Positions 9,216-18,366 of a stretch of 32,161 nt of DNA are shown here, piece by piece. The stretch comes from Gammaproteobacteria bacterium (GTDB lineage Bacteria > Pseudomonadota > Gammaproteobacteria > Enterobacterales > Aeromonadaceae), in contig JAAEZO010000017.1 in NCBI GenBank assembly GCA_018222825.1, positions 1 through 32,161 of the forward strand, read 5' to 3'. Made by a program: the position numbers and the translations under genes. The notes below the pieces were generated by a model that saw nothing but the letters and a program-made list of their open reading frames with translations, did not search any database and was not told the origin of the DNA. The first letter of the stretch is position 1; every line of letters begins with the position of its first letter.

Positions 9216-9244
9216 ACCGCCGACTCGTCCCGCGCGTCGGCGGT
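9216..9244 (+). terminator. GC-rich hairpin downstream of acuI
   Basis: ACCGCCGAC and GTCGGCGGT form a perfect nine-base stem with an eleven-base loop, 13 bases after the acuI stop. The T-tract is poor (GTTCTG), so termination efficiency is uncertain. Confidence 0.5.
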
Positions 9245-9307
9245 GTTCTGCCCGTATCGTCACCAATATTCCCTCACGAACACTCCGTCTTTTTCCTTCC
9301 CCGAACA

Positions 9308-9322
9308 TGTTATAAGATAACA
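9308..9322. promoter_or_regulatory. Zur-like operator upstream of yeiR
   Basis: TGTTAT-AAG-ATAACA is a perfect six-base inverted repeat. It matches the proteobacterial Zur core GTTATA-N-TATAAC at every position except one. It ends 24 bases before the yeiR ATG, where a repressor would block transcription. COG0523 zinc GTPases are commonly Zur-regulated, which supports the call. Confidence 0.65.
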
Positions 9323-9346
9323 AAACCATTCTCTGTGGACGCAACC

Positions 9347-10345
9347 ATGACCACTCCCGTTATCACCCATCTCGTCATGGGGTTTCTCGGCACCGGCAAA
9401 ACCACCCTGCTGCGCCACCTGCTGGCCAACAAGCCGGAGCAGGAACGCTGGGCCATTCTGGTCAACGAATTCGGGGAAGTCGGCATCGACGGTGCCCTGC
9501 TGACCGACCAGGGCGCCATGATCAAGGAAGTACCCGGCGGCTGCCTGTGCTGCGTGTCCGGCCTGCCCTTTCAGATAGGTCTCAACGCCCTGCTGCACAA
9601 GGCCAAACCGGATCGGCTATTCATCGAGCCCAGCGGCCTGGGCCACCCCAGCCGCATCATAGATACCCTGACCGCCGAGCATTACCAGGATGTGCTGCAA
9701 TTGGGTGCCACCTTCTGTGTGGTCGATCCGCGGCAATGGAGCGATGCACGCTACCAGGAGCACGACACCTACCGCGATCAACTGGCACTGGCCGACATCA
9801 TAGTGGCCAACAAGACCGAACTGTGCGAGCCGGCCCAGCTGGAGGCCCTGCGCCTGGGCATAGACCAGCATCGGCCGCCCCAGCAACTGGTCACGGTGAC
9901 CCTGGGGCAACTGGATATCGGCTGGCTGCAACAGCCCCATCACGCCGATCGCCGGGCAGGCAGCCCTCAGGCTCATGCCGGCAATGCCGCCCGCCCGCTG
10001 ATTGCCGACTCAGCCCCCCGGCTCAGCCGCAGCCAGCCCTGGCGCCGTTACAGCAACCACGGGCAGGATCATTATTCGATTGGCTGGCGTTTTCTCGACG
10101 AGGTCTGTTTCGACTTGCCGGCGATAGAAAGTTTCTGTCGCGAGCTGAAGGTGGCCCGACTGAAGGCAGTGCTGCGGGTGGAAGACGGCTGGCGCGCCTT
10201 CAACAAGGTGGATGATCAGCTCAGCGTCTATCGCATCGCGCCGCAGCAGGAAGGCCGCCTGGAGCTGATCGATCCCAACCCATTGATGGCGCATCCGCTG
10301 CACAAACAACTGATGCAAACCGTGCTGTCGTTGCCGTCGTCATAA
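9347..10345 (+). CDS. yeiR: YeiR-like zinc-binding GTPase (COG0523/CobW family)
   Basis: G3E-family GTPase of 332 residues, thought to handle zinc under deficiency. The Walker A loop GFLGTGKTT is at 12-20, NEFGEVGIDGALL at 40-52, and the metal-binding GGCLCC at 64-69. IEPSGLGHP lies at 93-101 and the guanine-specificity NKTE at 155-158. A His-containing linker near 195-210 precedes the C-terminal CobW_C domain. The wording of the N-terminal half follows E. coli YeiR closely. ATG 9347 is chosen over the in-frame GTG at 9335 because the family starts at this point. A Zur-like palindrome lies just upstream, linking expression to zinc shortage. Confidence 0.9.
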   Translation: MTTPVITHLVMGFLGTGKTTLLRHLLANKPEQERWAILVNEFGEVGIDGALLTDQGAMIKEVPGGCLCCVSGLPFQIGLNALLHKAKPDRLFIEPSGLGHPSRIIDTLTAEHYQDVLQLGATFCVVDPRQWSDARYQEHDTYRDQLALADIIVANKTELCEPAQLEALRLGIDQHRPPQQLVTVTLGQLDIGWLQQPHHADRRAGSPQAHAGNAARPLIADSAPRLSRSQPWRRYSNHGQDHYSIGWRFLDEVCFDLPAIESFCRELKVARLKAVLRVEDGWRAFNKVDDQLSVYRIAPQQEGRLELIDPNPLMAHPLHKQLMQTVLSLPSS

Positions 10346-10402
10346 AAAAGTCACGAATTTGTCTTAATCTGGCGGCCACAAGGATACATTGGGGTCTGAC
10401 CG

Positions 10403-12310
10403 ATGAAGGTGTCGCTGTTTTCGTTATTGTCTTCGTTATTACTGATCATGCTGGCGCTGGTGCTGGCCGGCGCCTTCTATCTGGGAGACCAGCGATTACA
10501 GCAGGGAGAGCAGACCCGGGCCGAACTGGAACAACTGCGGCGGGACGCCAACATCAGCCTGTATCGCACCATTTCCGCCTATCTCGGTCAGGGCGACACC
10601 AGTCTGATGACCGAAGCAGGGCAACAGCTACAAGCCCTGAAAACCGCCTTGTCCGCCTACCCGGGCGCCGAATCCGCCCAGCAGGCGGTAGCGCGGCTGG
10701 AACAACAGCTGAACCATGACTTTCGCGAGGCAGGCAAGCTGTCCGGCAACAGTCAGCACCTGCTGCAACATGCAGAACAGGAGCTGGCCGATCAACTCAA
10801 GGCGCTGGCCCGTTACGCCAACACCAGCCACAGCCTGGCCGACAGCTACCAACGCATTACCGCCGCCATGCTCGCCGCCCTGCCCCGGCTGATCCATCTG
10901 CGTCAGGGCTACATCGACAGTAACAGCCCGCAACTCAAGGCCTCACTGGACTTTCAGCTCGATGAACTGAACAAGCTGGCCGCCGAGCTGCAGGCCCTGC
11001 CGCTGCTGGGCATTTATCAGCAACAGGAAGTCGACGAATTTGCCCTGCGCAAACCCAAACCGGTAGAAGTGGGTGAAGCCCCCAAACGAGAAGTGCTGAG
11101 CCTGCTGCGCCGCTACCCCAAAGAGCTCGCCAATACCGGCAGCAATCTGGCGCTGCGCAGCCAGGCCTCTGCCGCCCTCACCGCCGGACTGGCCACCATA
11201 GAACAGCAGCTGGACCAGCTGGTGGAGCAACAGGAAAGCGCACGGCTGGCCGACTACAACCAGCTGGCACTACTGCTGATCGGTCTTTGTGCCGCCCTGC
11301 TGTTGTTTGCCCTGCTCAGCTATCTGTTTCAGCGCCAGCTGGTGGTTAAACGCCTGCACCAGTTACGCAATGCCTTTGGCCAGCTGCTGCAAGACGGCCG
11401 GCTCGCCACCCTGCCCGTAACCCACCCCAACAGCGAGCTGGGCCAGATTGCCACCAGCTTCAATGGCCTGATCGATCAACTGCAACGCCAGCAACAGAGC
11501 CGGGCCGAGCAGCTCGGTCATGTCTCGGCGGCGCTGGAGCAGATGGTGGAAGAGGTACTGGATATTCAGCAGCACACCCAGACCACCGACAACACCATGA
11601 ACGGCAGTGTCGACATGGTCAACGAGCTCAACCACCTGGCTCAGCAGATGCGCCAGGCCACCGACGATATCGCCCTCACCGCCCGCGACAACCTGCAGGC
11701 CATGGGCGTCAGCCGGGAAAAAGTGGAGCAACTGGTACACACCGCCGAACAAAGTCAGCTGGCGGCCCTGACCGGCCAGCAGGCGCTGAGCAGCCTGACC
11801 GATTCGGTCAACGACGCCTCCGCCATTATCGGCGTGATTCAGCAGATCGCCGAGCAGACCAACCTGCTGGCATTGAATGCCGCGATTGAGGCGGCGCGAG
11901 CGGGAGAACACGGGCGTGGCTTTGCGGTGGTGGCCGACGAGGTGCGCAAGCTGTCCGGCAATACCCAGGGCTCGCTGACCGAAATCGGTAACATCATGGA
12001 ACGGCTGCGGCTGGCCAGCAACGAGCTCAACCAGACCATCAGCAAGATGATGGGGGCCGCCGAAGCCCAGCACGGTCAGGCACAAACCTTGATGGAAGTG
12101 ACCGAACAGGTCAGGGCCACCTCGCAGGCCACCACCTCGATGGCCGAACAGGGCGCCGGCCATGCCGACAGTCAGGCCGCCGAACTGAGCCGCTTTATGG
12201 CGTTGATGGATGAGCTCAAACTGCAATCAACCCAGGTGTCGGAACGGGCCGGCCAGGTGGTGCAACGTATTCGAGGCCAGGCCGGCACCATTACCGAGAT
12301 GCTGCAATAG
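10403..12310 (+). CDS. Methyl-accepting chemotaxis protein with periplasmic sensor
   Basis: Transmembrane chemoreceptor of 635 residues. TM1 is at about 6-26. A long helical, Gln/Leu-rich periplasmic region follows (about 28-283). TM2 is at about 286-308, then HAMP (about 310-365). The cytoplasmic signalling domain has its hairpin tip at about 474-516: [21 protein letters not shown] followed by [14 protein letters not shown]. No CheB/CheR-binding pentapeptide is seen at the C-terminus. The ligand is unknown; the sensor is not an obvious Cache or PAS domain and looks all-helical. The gene follows yeiR by 57 bases and ends two bases from the end of the convergent Aer-like receptor. Confidence 0.93.
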   Translation: MKVSLFSLLSSLLLIMLALVLAGAFYLGDQRLQQGEQTRAELEQLRRDANISLYRTISAYLGQGDTSLMTEAGQQLQALKTALSAYPGAESAQQAVARLEQQLNHDFREAGKLSGNSQHLLQHAEQELADQLKALARYANTSHSLADSYQRITAAMLAALPRLIHLRQGYIDSNSPQLKASLDFQLDELNKLAAELQALPLLGIYQQQEVDEFALRKPKPVEVGEAPKREVLSLLRRYPKELANTGSNLALRSQASAALTAGLATIEQQLDQLVEQQESARLADYNQLALLLIGLCAALLLFALLSYLFQRQLVVKRLHQLRNAFGQLLQDGRLATLPVTHPNSELGQIATSFNGLIDQLQRQQQSRAEQLGHVSAALEQMVEEVLDIQQHTQTTDNTMNGSVDMVNELNHLAQQMRQATDDIALTARDNLQAMGVSREKVEQLVHTAEQSQLAALTGQQALSSLTDSVNDASAIIGVIQQIAEQTNLLALNAAIEAARAGEHGRGFAVVADEVRKLSGNTQGSLTEIGNIMERLRLASNELNQTISKMMGAAEAQHGQAQTLMEVTEQVRATSQATTSMAEQGAGHADSQAAELSRFMALMDELKLQSTQVSERAGQVVQRIRGQAGTITEMLQ

Positions 12311-12312
12311 GC

Positions 12313-13866
12313 TTAACGACGCAGGCGTATCAGCAAATCGTAGAGACCATCCGAAACCGACTGTAGCCCTTCCATGCTGGAAGAGGCTTCATCGGCCTGT
12401 GCCAGACTGGAGCGGGACAACACCGAAATGTTGGTCAGCTGCTCGTTGATTCCGCCGGCCACCTGCGCCTGCTCGCCAACCGCCGAGGCCATTTGATGGG
12501 ACATATCGGCAATGGTGCCGACGGAGGCAGAAATTCCCGACAGCATGGTTTCGGTTTCCATTACCCGCGCCAGCCCCGCTTCCGCCCCGGCTTTACCGTG
12601 CTCGGCTACCTGCACCGAACTGGCCGCCTGTTGCTTGAAGGTATCGAGGATTTGATGTATTTCGCTGGTTGAATGCTGGGTGCGCTGGGCCAGTTGCCGC
12701 ACCTCGTCGGCTACCACCGCAAAGCCACGGCCGTGTTCACCGGCCCGGGCCGCTTCAATCGCCGCATTCAGCGCCAGCAGATTGGTCTGCCCGGCAATCT
12801 GTTCGATCATGATCGCCACCTGGGCGATACGGCCGGTCTGCTCGGAGAGCTGAAGTACCGAATCCCTGATGTTGTCTACCGTCTGACTGAGTTGTTCGAT
12901 GGATTTGCGGGTGGTCATCGCCACGTCGCGCCCCTGCATCGCCAACTCGTTGGAGGTTTCGGCCTGACGGGCCGTTTCCTGTACATGCCCGGAAACATCG
13001 TGAATGGTGGTGGTCATCTGGTGCATGGCGGTGGCCACCAGCTCGGTTTCCTGCTGTTGACGCTGAATGCCCGACGTCGCCTGGCGGGACAGACCCAGGC
13101 CGGCTTCGGACTGACGCGTCACCTGGCGGGCCGCATCCTCGACTCGGGTCACAATCGCATCGAGTCTGGCCTTTTCACTGCGAATGCCCACCTTGATGCG
13201 ACCCAGCAGCCCACTGTCTTTGGTGTAGGTGCTCACCGCCAGTTCATGGCGAAAGGCATCATTGAGCAGGGCATCAATCTGTTGCATGGTGCGCCGGTGC
13301 TTGAGGTTGCAGCCCAGGGCATAAGCCACCGCCGACAGCGACAACCAGCCCAATGCCCCCGTGGTATGGCCCAGGCCAAACAGCACCCCGGCACCGCCCA
13401 CTCCCGCCAGCCATGGCAGGCTGCGCAGCGCCATGGTTCCGGCCTTGCTCATGGCCCCCTGCTGCCCCCCCTGCGCATAACACTGCTCGGCCCGGGCAAT
13501 ATCTTCCCGCTTGGGGCAGGAGCGTACCGATTCAAAACCAATGACATTGCCGTTTTCGGTAATGGCCGTCACGTAGGCATCAACCCAGTAGTAATCGCCA
13601 TTTTTACAACGGTTCTTGACCATGCCCATCCAGGGCTTGCCGGCCTTGAGGTGCTCCCACATGATTCTGAATGCCAGCGGCGGCATATCAGGATGACGCA
13701 CGAGATTGTGCGGTTGTCCGATAAGTTCTTCCCGGCTGTAGCCACTCACCTCCACGAAGGCATCATTGCAGTGCAGTATATTTCCCTGGGTATTGGTAGA
13801 GGAAATCAGTTTTTCCGTGCTCGGAAATGTTCTTTCGGTCTGGGTAACAGGAACATTTTTTCTCAT
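12313..13866 (-). CDS. Aer-like PAS-domain chemoreceptor
   Basis: Energy-taxis type receptor of 517 residues. An N-terminal PAS domain (about 15-105) carries the Aer wording [28 protein letters not shown] and [18 protein letters not shown]. coli Aer binds FAD here and senses redox or oxygen state. A hydrophobic hairpin at about 150-185 anchors it to the membrane without a periplasmic domain. A HAMP-like linker and signalling domain follow, with [20 protein letters not shown] and the [17 protein letters not shown] tip. The start is set at ATG 13866; the frame stays open to 13929, but [16 protein letters not shown] is the sensible N-terminus, with AAGGA about ten bases upstream. FAD binding is inferred from homology. 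Confidence 0.9.
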   Translation of the reverse strand: MRKNVPVTQTERTFPSTEKLISSTNTQGNILHCNDAFVEVSGYSREELIGQPHNLVRHPDMPPLAFRIMWEHLKAGKPWMGMVKNRCKNGDYYWVDAYVTAITENGNVIGFESVRSCPKREDIARAEQCYAQGGQQGAMSKAGTMALRSLPWLAGVGGAGVLFGLGHTTGALGWLSLSAVAYALGCNLKHRRTMQQIDALLNDAFRHELAVSTYTKDSGLLGRIKVGIRSEKARLDAIVTRVEDAARQVTRQSEAGLGLSRQATSGIQRQQQETELVATAMHQMTTTIHDVSGHVQETARQAETSNELAMQGRDVAMTTRKSIEQLSQTVDNIRDSVLQLSEQTGRIAQVAIMIEQIAGQTNLLALNAAIEAARAGEHGRGFAVVADEVRQLAQRTQHSTSEIHQILDTFKQQAASSVQVAEHGKAGAEAGLARVMETETMLSGISASVGTIADMSHQMASAVGEQAQVAGGINEQLTNISVLSRSSLAQADEASSSMEGLQSVSDGLYDLLIRLRR

Positions 13867-14151
13867 TATTATTGCATCCTTGCGATCATTATCCCCCTTC
13901 AGCTTTAGCGCGACAGCCCTGTTCGGCAAGTAAACGAGTCTTAAATAATTGTGACAGGCAGACGCATAACGACGGTTAATAATATGGCCGCTGAAACATA
14001 GGTCTCGACAGCTGGCTAAAAACAGTCACATTCAACTTCAAAACAACCATTTATCAATATTAAAAATTATTTATTGTGTTGAATCAGCCATTTATATATT
14101 CGGCCGAAACGGCCTGGTTCTGGGTGCCGGGCCTCCGCCACGACGCAAGGA

Positions 14152-15030
14152 TCATTCCCCCTGATTGATGGGGATCTTGAGAAACACCCTGCCTTGGGCA
14201 TCCGCCGGGGGCATTTGCCCGGCCCGAATGTTGACCTGAATGGCCGGCAGAATCAGTCGGGGCATGCCCAGGGTGGCGTCCCGCTCTTTTCGCATTCGCA
14301 CAAAAGCGGCTTCGTCGATGCCGTCACGCACGTGAATGTTGTGTAGGCGTTGCTCGGCCACCCTGGTGTGATAACGGTGCTCACGGCCTTCCTTGGGGTA
14401 GTCGTGGCAAATATAGATGGCGGTGTCGTCCGGCAGCGCCAGTAACTGCCGAACAGAGCCATACAACTGGCTGGCACTGCCACCGGGAAAGTCGCAACGG
14501 GCCGTACCGACGTCGGGCATGAACAGGGTATCGCCCACAAACACCGCCCGCTCGTTCACCACATAGCTGAGATCTGCCGGGGTATGGCCGGGGGTGTGCA
14601 TTACTCGAATCTGCAGTTCACCCACGGCGAAACGGTCACCGTCGGCAAACAGATGGTCGAACTGGCTGCCGTCGGCCACAAACGTCGGCTCAAGATCAAA
14701 CCGCTGGCGAAACACCGCCTGCACCGCGGTAATGTGCTCGCCGATGGCCACCCTAGCGCCCAGTTGCTGACGCAGAAAAGGCGCCGCCGACAGATGATCC
14801 GCATGAGCGTGGGTTTCCAGAATCCAGTGCACGGTCAGCTGCTCTGCACGCACAAAGTCCACCAGCTGCCGGGCCGAAGTGGTACGGGTACAGCCCGAGG
14901 GATAATCGAAGTCCAGCACCGGGTCGATAATCACCGCCTGCCCGCCCGGATGGTCATACACCACGTAACTGAAGGTCTCGCTGTCGTGGTCGAGAAATGC
15001 CTTAACCTGTGGCGCCTGATGTTGCGTCAT
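14152..15030 (-). CDS. MBL-fold hydrolase, Blh/ETHE1-like persulfide dioxygenase
   Basis: Metallo-beta-lactamase-fold protein of 292 residues. Metal ligands are visible: THAHADH at 73-79, the second His in HTPGHTPADLSY (H149), the bridging Asp in FVGDTLF (D167) and the late His in YICHDY (H209). The set with GTARCDFPGGSA is typical of the Blh/persulfide dioxygenase group, mono-iron enzymes that oxidise glutathione persulfide to sulfite, rather than true beta-lactamases. Start ATG 15030 has GGAGAG about eight bases upstream. A large AT-rich palindrome just upstream resembles the operator of ArsR-family persulfide sensors (BigR/SqrR). There is no sulfurtransferase, TauE-like exporter or sqr gene next to it, unlike many bigR loci. 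The fold is certain and the persulfide role likely. Confidence 0.83.
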   Translation of the reverse strand: MTQHQAPQVKAFLDHDSETFSYVVYDHPGGQAVIIDPVLDFDYPSGCTRTTSARQLVDFVRAEQLTVHWILETHAHADHLSAAPFLRQQLGARVAIGEHITAVQAVFRQRFDLEPTFVADGSQFDHLFADGDRFAVGELQIRVMHTPGHTPADLSYVVNERAVFVGDTLFMPDVGTARCDFPGGSASQLYGSVRQLLALPDDTAIYICHDYPKEGREHRYHTRVAEQRLHNIHVRDGIDEAAFVRMRKERDATLGMPRLILPAIQVNIRAGQMPPADAQGRVFLKIPINQGE

Positions 15031-15056
15031 AACCCTGCTCTCCAGAAAGTGACCCT

Positions 15057-15082
15057 TTTAAATTAGAATAATCTAAATTAAA
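15057..15082. promoter_or_regulatory. AT-rich palindromic operator, BigR/SqrR-like
   Basis: Two eleven-base half-sites (TTTAAATTAGA and TCTAAATTAAA) are inverted around ATAA with a single non-pairing position. The core is TTAGA-N4-TCTAA. It ends 27 bases upstream of the MBL-fold gene start, overlapping where its promoter should be. Confidence 0.6.
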
Positions 15083-15210
15083 GGTTATCGCATTAATTCT
15101 GAACAAACTCTGGCACAGGTCCGCAGGGTGTTGGCGACTTGTCGGTAAAAAGAGGGCAATTTGAATGGAGCGAAGAAAACGCGGGGCGGCATACGCCGTC
15201 CCCGCGAGGC

Positions 15211-15969
15211 TTACAGTGCCTGCTTGACGTAAAGGTCGAAGCGGTTGTTCTTGGTTTCAATCTGGGCCGAGGGTTTGACCTCGTTGAGAAAGCCGGCGTA
15301 GCCGGGCCGCTTTACCACCACCCGCGCCCGGGCCAGCGCCAACGCCAGCGGCAGCAGCGCATCGGCGTCTTCGTCCGGGCCGACCAGGGAGTGAAACACC
15401 CGCATCTCTTTCTTGACCAGCGCCGCCTTTTTCTTGTGCGGAAACATGGGGTCCAGATACACCACGTCCGGCTGCTGTTTTATGTCGGCCAGGGTCTGGC
15501 CGAAGGGCAGCAGAGTCAGCCGTTCACCGACCCAGTCACCGATTTCCGGATCCTGCACCGCCCGGCGCAGGCCATCGGCCAGCAACGCATGCACCACAGG
15601 ATGACGCTCGCACAGAATAACCTTGCAGCCCAGTGACGCCAGCACAAAGGCATCTCGCCCCAGGCCGGCGGTGCCGTCCACCACGGTGGGCATGTGCCCA
15701 TGCTTGAGCCCAACGGCCTTGGCGATGCTCTGGCCCCGGCCGCCGCCAAACTTGCGCCGGTGCGCCGAGGCGCCTTCGGCCAGATCCACATACACACCGC
15801 CCAGTTTGGGCTCGTCCAGCTTGCGCAGCTCCAGCCGGCCTTCGGTCAGCACCAGGGCGAAGGGCGCGGCGGCGACTACGCCCTGCATGGCCAGCGTCAG
15901 CCGGTCGGCTTGCGGCTGCAGCTCGGGGTCTTCCAGCACCACACTCAGGGGGATCAGATCATCACTCAT
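15211..15969 (-). CDS. rsmJ: 16S rRNA m2G1516 methyltransferase RsmJ
   Basis: SAM-dependent methyltransferase (former YhiQ) that makes N2-methylguanosine at position 1516 of 16S rRNA. It has 252 residues, the usual length. Characteristic segments are [11 protein letters not shown] (about 70-80), the SAM loop [12 protein letters not shown] (97-108) and the catalytic [11 protein letters not shown] (171-181). The C-terminal RPGYAGFL and KNNRFDLYV segments also fit. It lies downstream of prlC on the same strand, the order found in enterobacteria, where the two form an operon. Here the 134-base gap holds two hairpins, so rsmJ may receive only part of the prlC transcripts. Confidence 0.95.
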   Translation of the reverse strand: MSDDLIPLSVVLEDPELQPQADRLTLAMQGVVAAAPFALVLTEGRLELRKLDEPKLGGVYVDLAEGASAHRRKFGGGRGQSIAKAVGLKHGHMPTVVDGTAGLGRDAFVLASLGCKVILCERHPVVHALLADGLRRAVQDPEIGDWVGERLTLLPFGQTLADIKQQPDVVYLDPMFPHKKKAALVKKEMRVFHSLVGPDEDADALLPLALALARARVVVKRPGYAGFLNEVKPSAQIETKNNRFDLYVKQAL

Positions 15970-15983
15970 CGATAGTTACCATT

Positions 15984-16010
15984 AAAAACGGCTGGCACAG
16001 GGCCAGCCGT
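15984..16010 (-). terminator. Terminator/attenuator between prlC and rsmJ
   Basis: On the minus strand ACGGCTGGC pairs with GCCAGCCGT around CCTGT and is followed by a run of T, about 15-20 bases before the rsmJ start. It has full intrinsic-terminator form and would attenuate read-through from prlC. Confidence 0.65.
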
Positions 16011-16053
16011 CGAGTCTCATCAAACCGGGTAAGGCATGTTCGGCGCCTCTCAG

Positions 16054-16074
16054 GCCCGGTCATTATGACCGGGC
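16054..16074 (-). other. Stable hairpin downstream of prlC
   Basis: GCCCGGTCA and TGACCGGGC form a perfect nine-base stem with a three-base loop, 30 bases past the prlC stop. No T-tract follows. It is probably an mRNA end-protecting or processing structure, in tandem with the terminator at 15984-16010. Confidence 0.5.
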
Positions 16075-16103
16075 TGAGCGCATTGAACAAATGACGCCGT
16101 GCC

Positions 16104-18146
16104 TCAGGCGGTAATGCCCGAGTGCCGCAACAGGGCATCGATTTTCGGCTCCCGGCCACGGAACTGCTTAAACAGCTCCATCGGCTCCTTGGAACCGCCC
16201 TGCTCCAGAATGGCATGCAGGAAGTCGCGCCCGGTCTTGGCCGAAAATACCCCTTCTTCCTCGAAACGGGAGAAGGCGTCGCTCGACAGTACTTCGGCCC
16301 ACTTGTAGCTGTAGTAACCCGCCGCATAGCCGCCGGCAAAGATATGGGCAAAGCTGTGCTGAAAACGGTTAAACGCCGGTGGCGGCAGTACCGATACGGT
16401 TTTGCGCACCTCGTTCAGAATTTGCTGCACCCGGCCCGGCTGGCTGCCGTCGGGTGCCATGTGCAGACGAAAATCGAACAGGGCGAATTCCAGCTGGCGC
16501 AGCATCATCAGCGCCGAGTGGAAGTTACGCGCCGCCAGCATCCGCTCCAGCAAGTCTGCCGGCAGCGGTTCGCCGGTTTCATGATGACCGGAAATAAACG
16601 CCAGCGCCTCAGGCTGCCAACACCAGTTTTCCAGGAACTGACTGGGCAGCTCTACCGCATCCCAGGCCACACCGTTGATACCGGCCACCCCGGCCACATC
16701 GATCTTGGTCAGCATGTGGTGAATGCCGTGACCGAACTCGTGGAACAGGGTCTCGACTTCGTTGTGGGTAAAGAGCGCCGGCGTATCGCCCACCGGGCCG
16801 TTGAAGTTGCAGGTGAGATAGGCCACCGGCTTTTGCAGGCTGCCGTCTTCCCGATAGCGACGGCCGATGCAGTCGTCCATCCAGGCGCCGCCGCGCTTGT
16901 TGGCGCGGGCGTACAAATCCAGATAGAAGCTGCCGCGCAGCTCGCCCTCTTCATCGTAAATATCGAAGAAGCGCACATCCGGATGCCACACTTCCACCCC
17001 GAAGCGCTCCACCACCTTGATGCCAAACAGGCGTTTTACGGTCTCGAACAGGCCGTGTACCACCTTGTGCTCGGGGAAGTAGGGCCGCAGCTCTTCGTCG
17101 GAAATGGTGTATTTATGCTGCTTGAGCTTTTCACCGTAATAGGTGACATCCCAGGCGTTCAGTTGCTCGATGTCGTGGTGCTCGCTCGCAAACTCGGTCA
17201 GCTCGGCCAGATCGGCCTGCCCCTGGGGGTAGCTGCGCTCGGCCAGCTGGTTGAGAAAGTCCAGCACCTGCTGTTCGTTCTCGGCCATCTTGGTGGTCAG
17301 CGACAGCTGGGCGTAGTTTTCATAACCCAGCAGCTCGGCCAGTTCCTGCTTGAGCGCCAGAATTTCTTCGATGGTGCCGGTGTTGTCGAACTCGCCGGCA
17401 TTGGGGCCCTGATCCGAGGCCCGGGTGCAGTAGGCGCGGTACAGCTCTTCACGCAGGGCCGCATCGTCGGCATACATCATCACCGGCAGATAAGACGGAA
17501 TGTCGAGGGTAAAGACCCAGCCGTCCAGCTCGCGGGCCTCGGCCTGTGCCTTGGCGGCGGCCAGCGCCGATTCGGGCAGGCCGGCCAGCTGGTTTTTATC
17601 GGTAATCTGTTTGGTCCAGGCCTGAGTGGCATCCAGCACCCGGTTGGAGAAGCCGGACGCCAGATCCGACAGCCGGGTCTTGATGGCGCCAAAGCGTTGT
17701 TTTTGCCCGGCTTCCAGCGCGATACCGGACAGACGGAAATCACGCAGGGTGTTATCTACTTCCTTCTGCTGCGCCAGGCTCAATTTCTTGAAGCTGTCGC
17801 GCTCCGCCAGGCTTTGATAGGCTTCAAACAACCCTTCGTGCTGACCCATCCAGGTGTGGTATTCGGACAACAGCGGCAGGCAGGACTCATAGGCCTGACG
17901 CAGCTCATCGCTGTTCAGCACGCTGTTGAGGTGGCTCACCGGTGACCAGATGCGCCCGAGGTGATCGTTCACCTCTTCCAGTGGCGCAACCAGGTTGTCC
18001 CAGGTGAAGTCTTCATCACAGGCCAGCACGGTTTCGACCCGCTTCTTGCAGTCAGCAATGGCATGCTCTATTGCCGGCTTTACCTGTTCCGGTTTGATCT
18101 GGCTGAACGGCGGCAAGCCGTCCATGGTCAGTAGCGGGTTGGTCAT
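16104..18146 (-). CDS. prlC: Oligopeptidase A (M3 zinc metallopeptidase)
   Basis: Cytoplasmic M3-family oligopeptidase of 680 residues, the same length as in enterobacteria. It degrades short peptides, including cleaved signal peptides. The zinc motif is HEFGH at residues 469-473 inside TLFHEFGHGIHHML. The downstream VAWDAVELPSQFLENW supplies the third ligand. The C-terminal HSFAHIFAGGYAAGYYSYKWAEVLSSDAF is the substrate-side M3 signature. The N-terminus MTNPLLTMDGLPPFSQIKPE matches the family start. A sigma-32-like promoter lies about 60 bases upstream, agreeing with heat-shock control of the Salmonella orthologue opdA. rsmJ follows. Confidence 0.97.
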   Translation of the reverse strand: MTNPLLTMDGLPPFSQIKPEQVKPAIEHAIADCKKRVETVLACDEDFTWDNLVAPLEEVNDHLGRIWSPVSHLNSVLNSDELRQAYESCLPLLSEYHTWMGQHEGLFEAYQSLAERDSFKKLSLAQQKEVDNTLRDFRLSGIALEAGQKQRFGAIKTRLSDLASGFSNRVLDATQAWTKQITDKNQLAGLPESALAAAKAQAEARELDGWVFTLDIPSYLPVMMYADDAALREELYRAYCTRASDQGPNAGEFDNTGTIEEILALKQELAELLGYENYAQLSLTTKMAENEQQVLDFLNQLAERSYPQGQADLAELTEFASEHHDIEQLNAWDVTYYGEKLKQHKYTISDEELRPYFPEHKVVHGLFETVKRLFGIKVVERFGVEVWHPDVRFFDIYDEEGELRGSFYLDLYARANKRGGAWMDDCIGRRYREDGSLQKPVAYLTCNFNGPVGDTPALFTHNEVETLFHEFGHGIHHMLTKIDVAGVAGINGVAWDAVELPSQFLENWCWQPEALAFISGHHETGEPLPADLLERMLAARNFHSALMMLRQLEFALFDFRLHMAPDGSQPGRVQQILNEVRKTVSVLPPPAFNRFQHSFAHIFAGGYAAGYYSYKWAEVLSSDAFSRFEEEGVFSAKTGRDFLHAILEQGGSKEPMELFKQFRGREPKIDALLRHSGITA

Positions 18147-18208
18147 GTCCTGTACCTCTTATCGTTTTAGCCACCGCCTTGCACGCGGGCAAGTGTGGGA
18201 ATACCTCT

Positions 18209-18238
18209 AACATGGTGATAGTGGCGACAATGTTCAAG
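18209..18238 (-). promoter_or_regulatory. Sigma-32-like heat-shock promoter of prlC
   Basis: On the minus strand CTTGAA (18238-18233) is followed after 15 bases by CACCATGTT (18217-18209). This compares with the RpoH consensus CTTGAA-N13-17-CCCCATnT: the -35 is perfect and the -10 has one mismatch. The expected start is near 18200, giving a leader of about 55 bases before the prlC ATG. Confidence 0.65.
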
Positions 18239-18366
18239 CTTTTCATGCGCCAAGCGCCCTATAGACCATCGGAATGGCTATTTACTGACCGCCTTATTCA
18301 CTAAAACTTGGTGTACAATCGGCCGACAGCGTTAATTGACCCCCACTTATTCCAGGGAGCAGACAT

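Noticed and set aside
12673..13908. 411-codon plus-strand ORF
   Set aside because: Antisense to the Aer-like receptor; no domain recognisable.
14102..14114. GGCCG/CGGCC hairpin downstream of the MBL-fold gene
   Set aside because: Only five pairs and no T-tract in either direction.
16122..17945. 607-codon plus-strand ORF
   Set aside because: Lies wholly antisense to prlC, a clear M3 peptidase; its sequence is Gly/Gln/His-rich shadow without family features.
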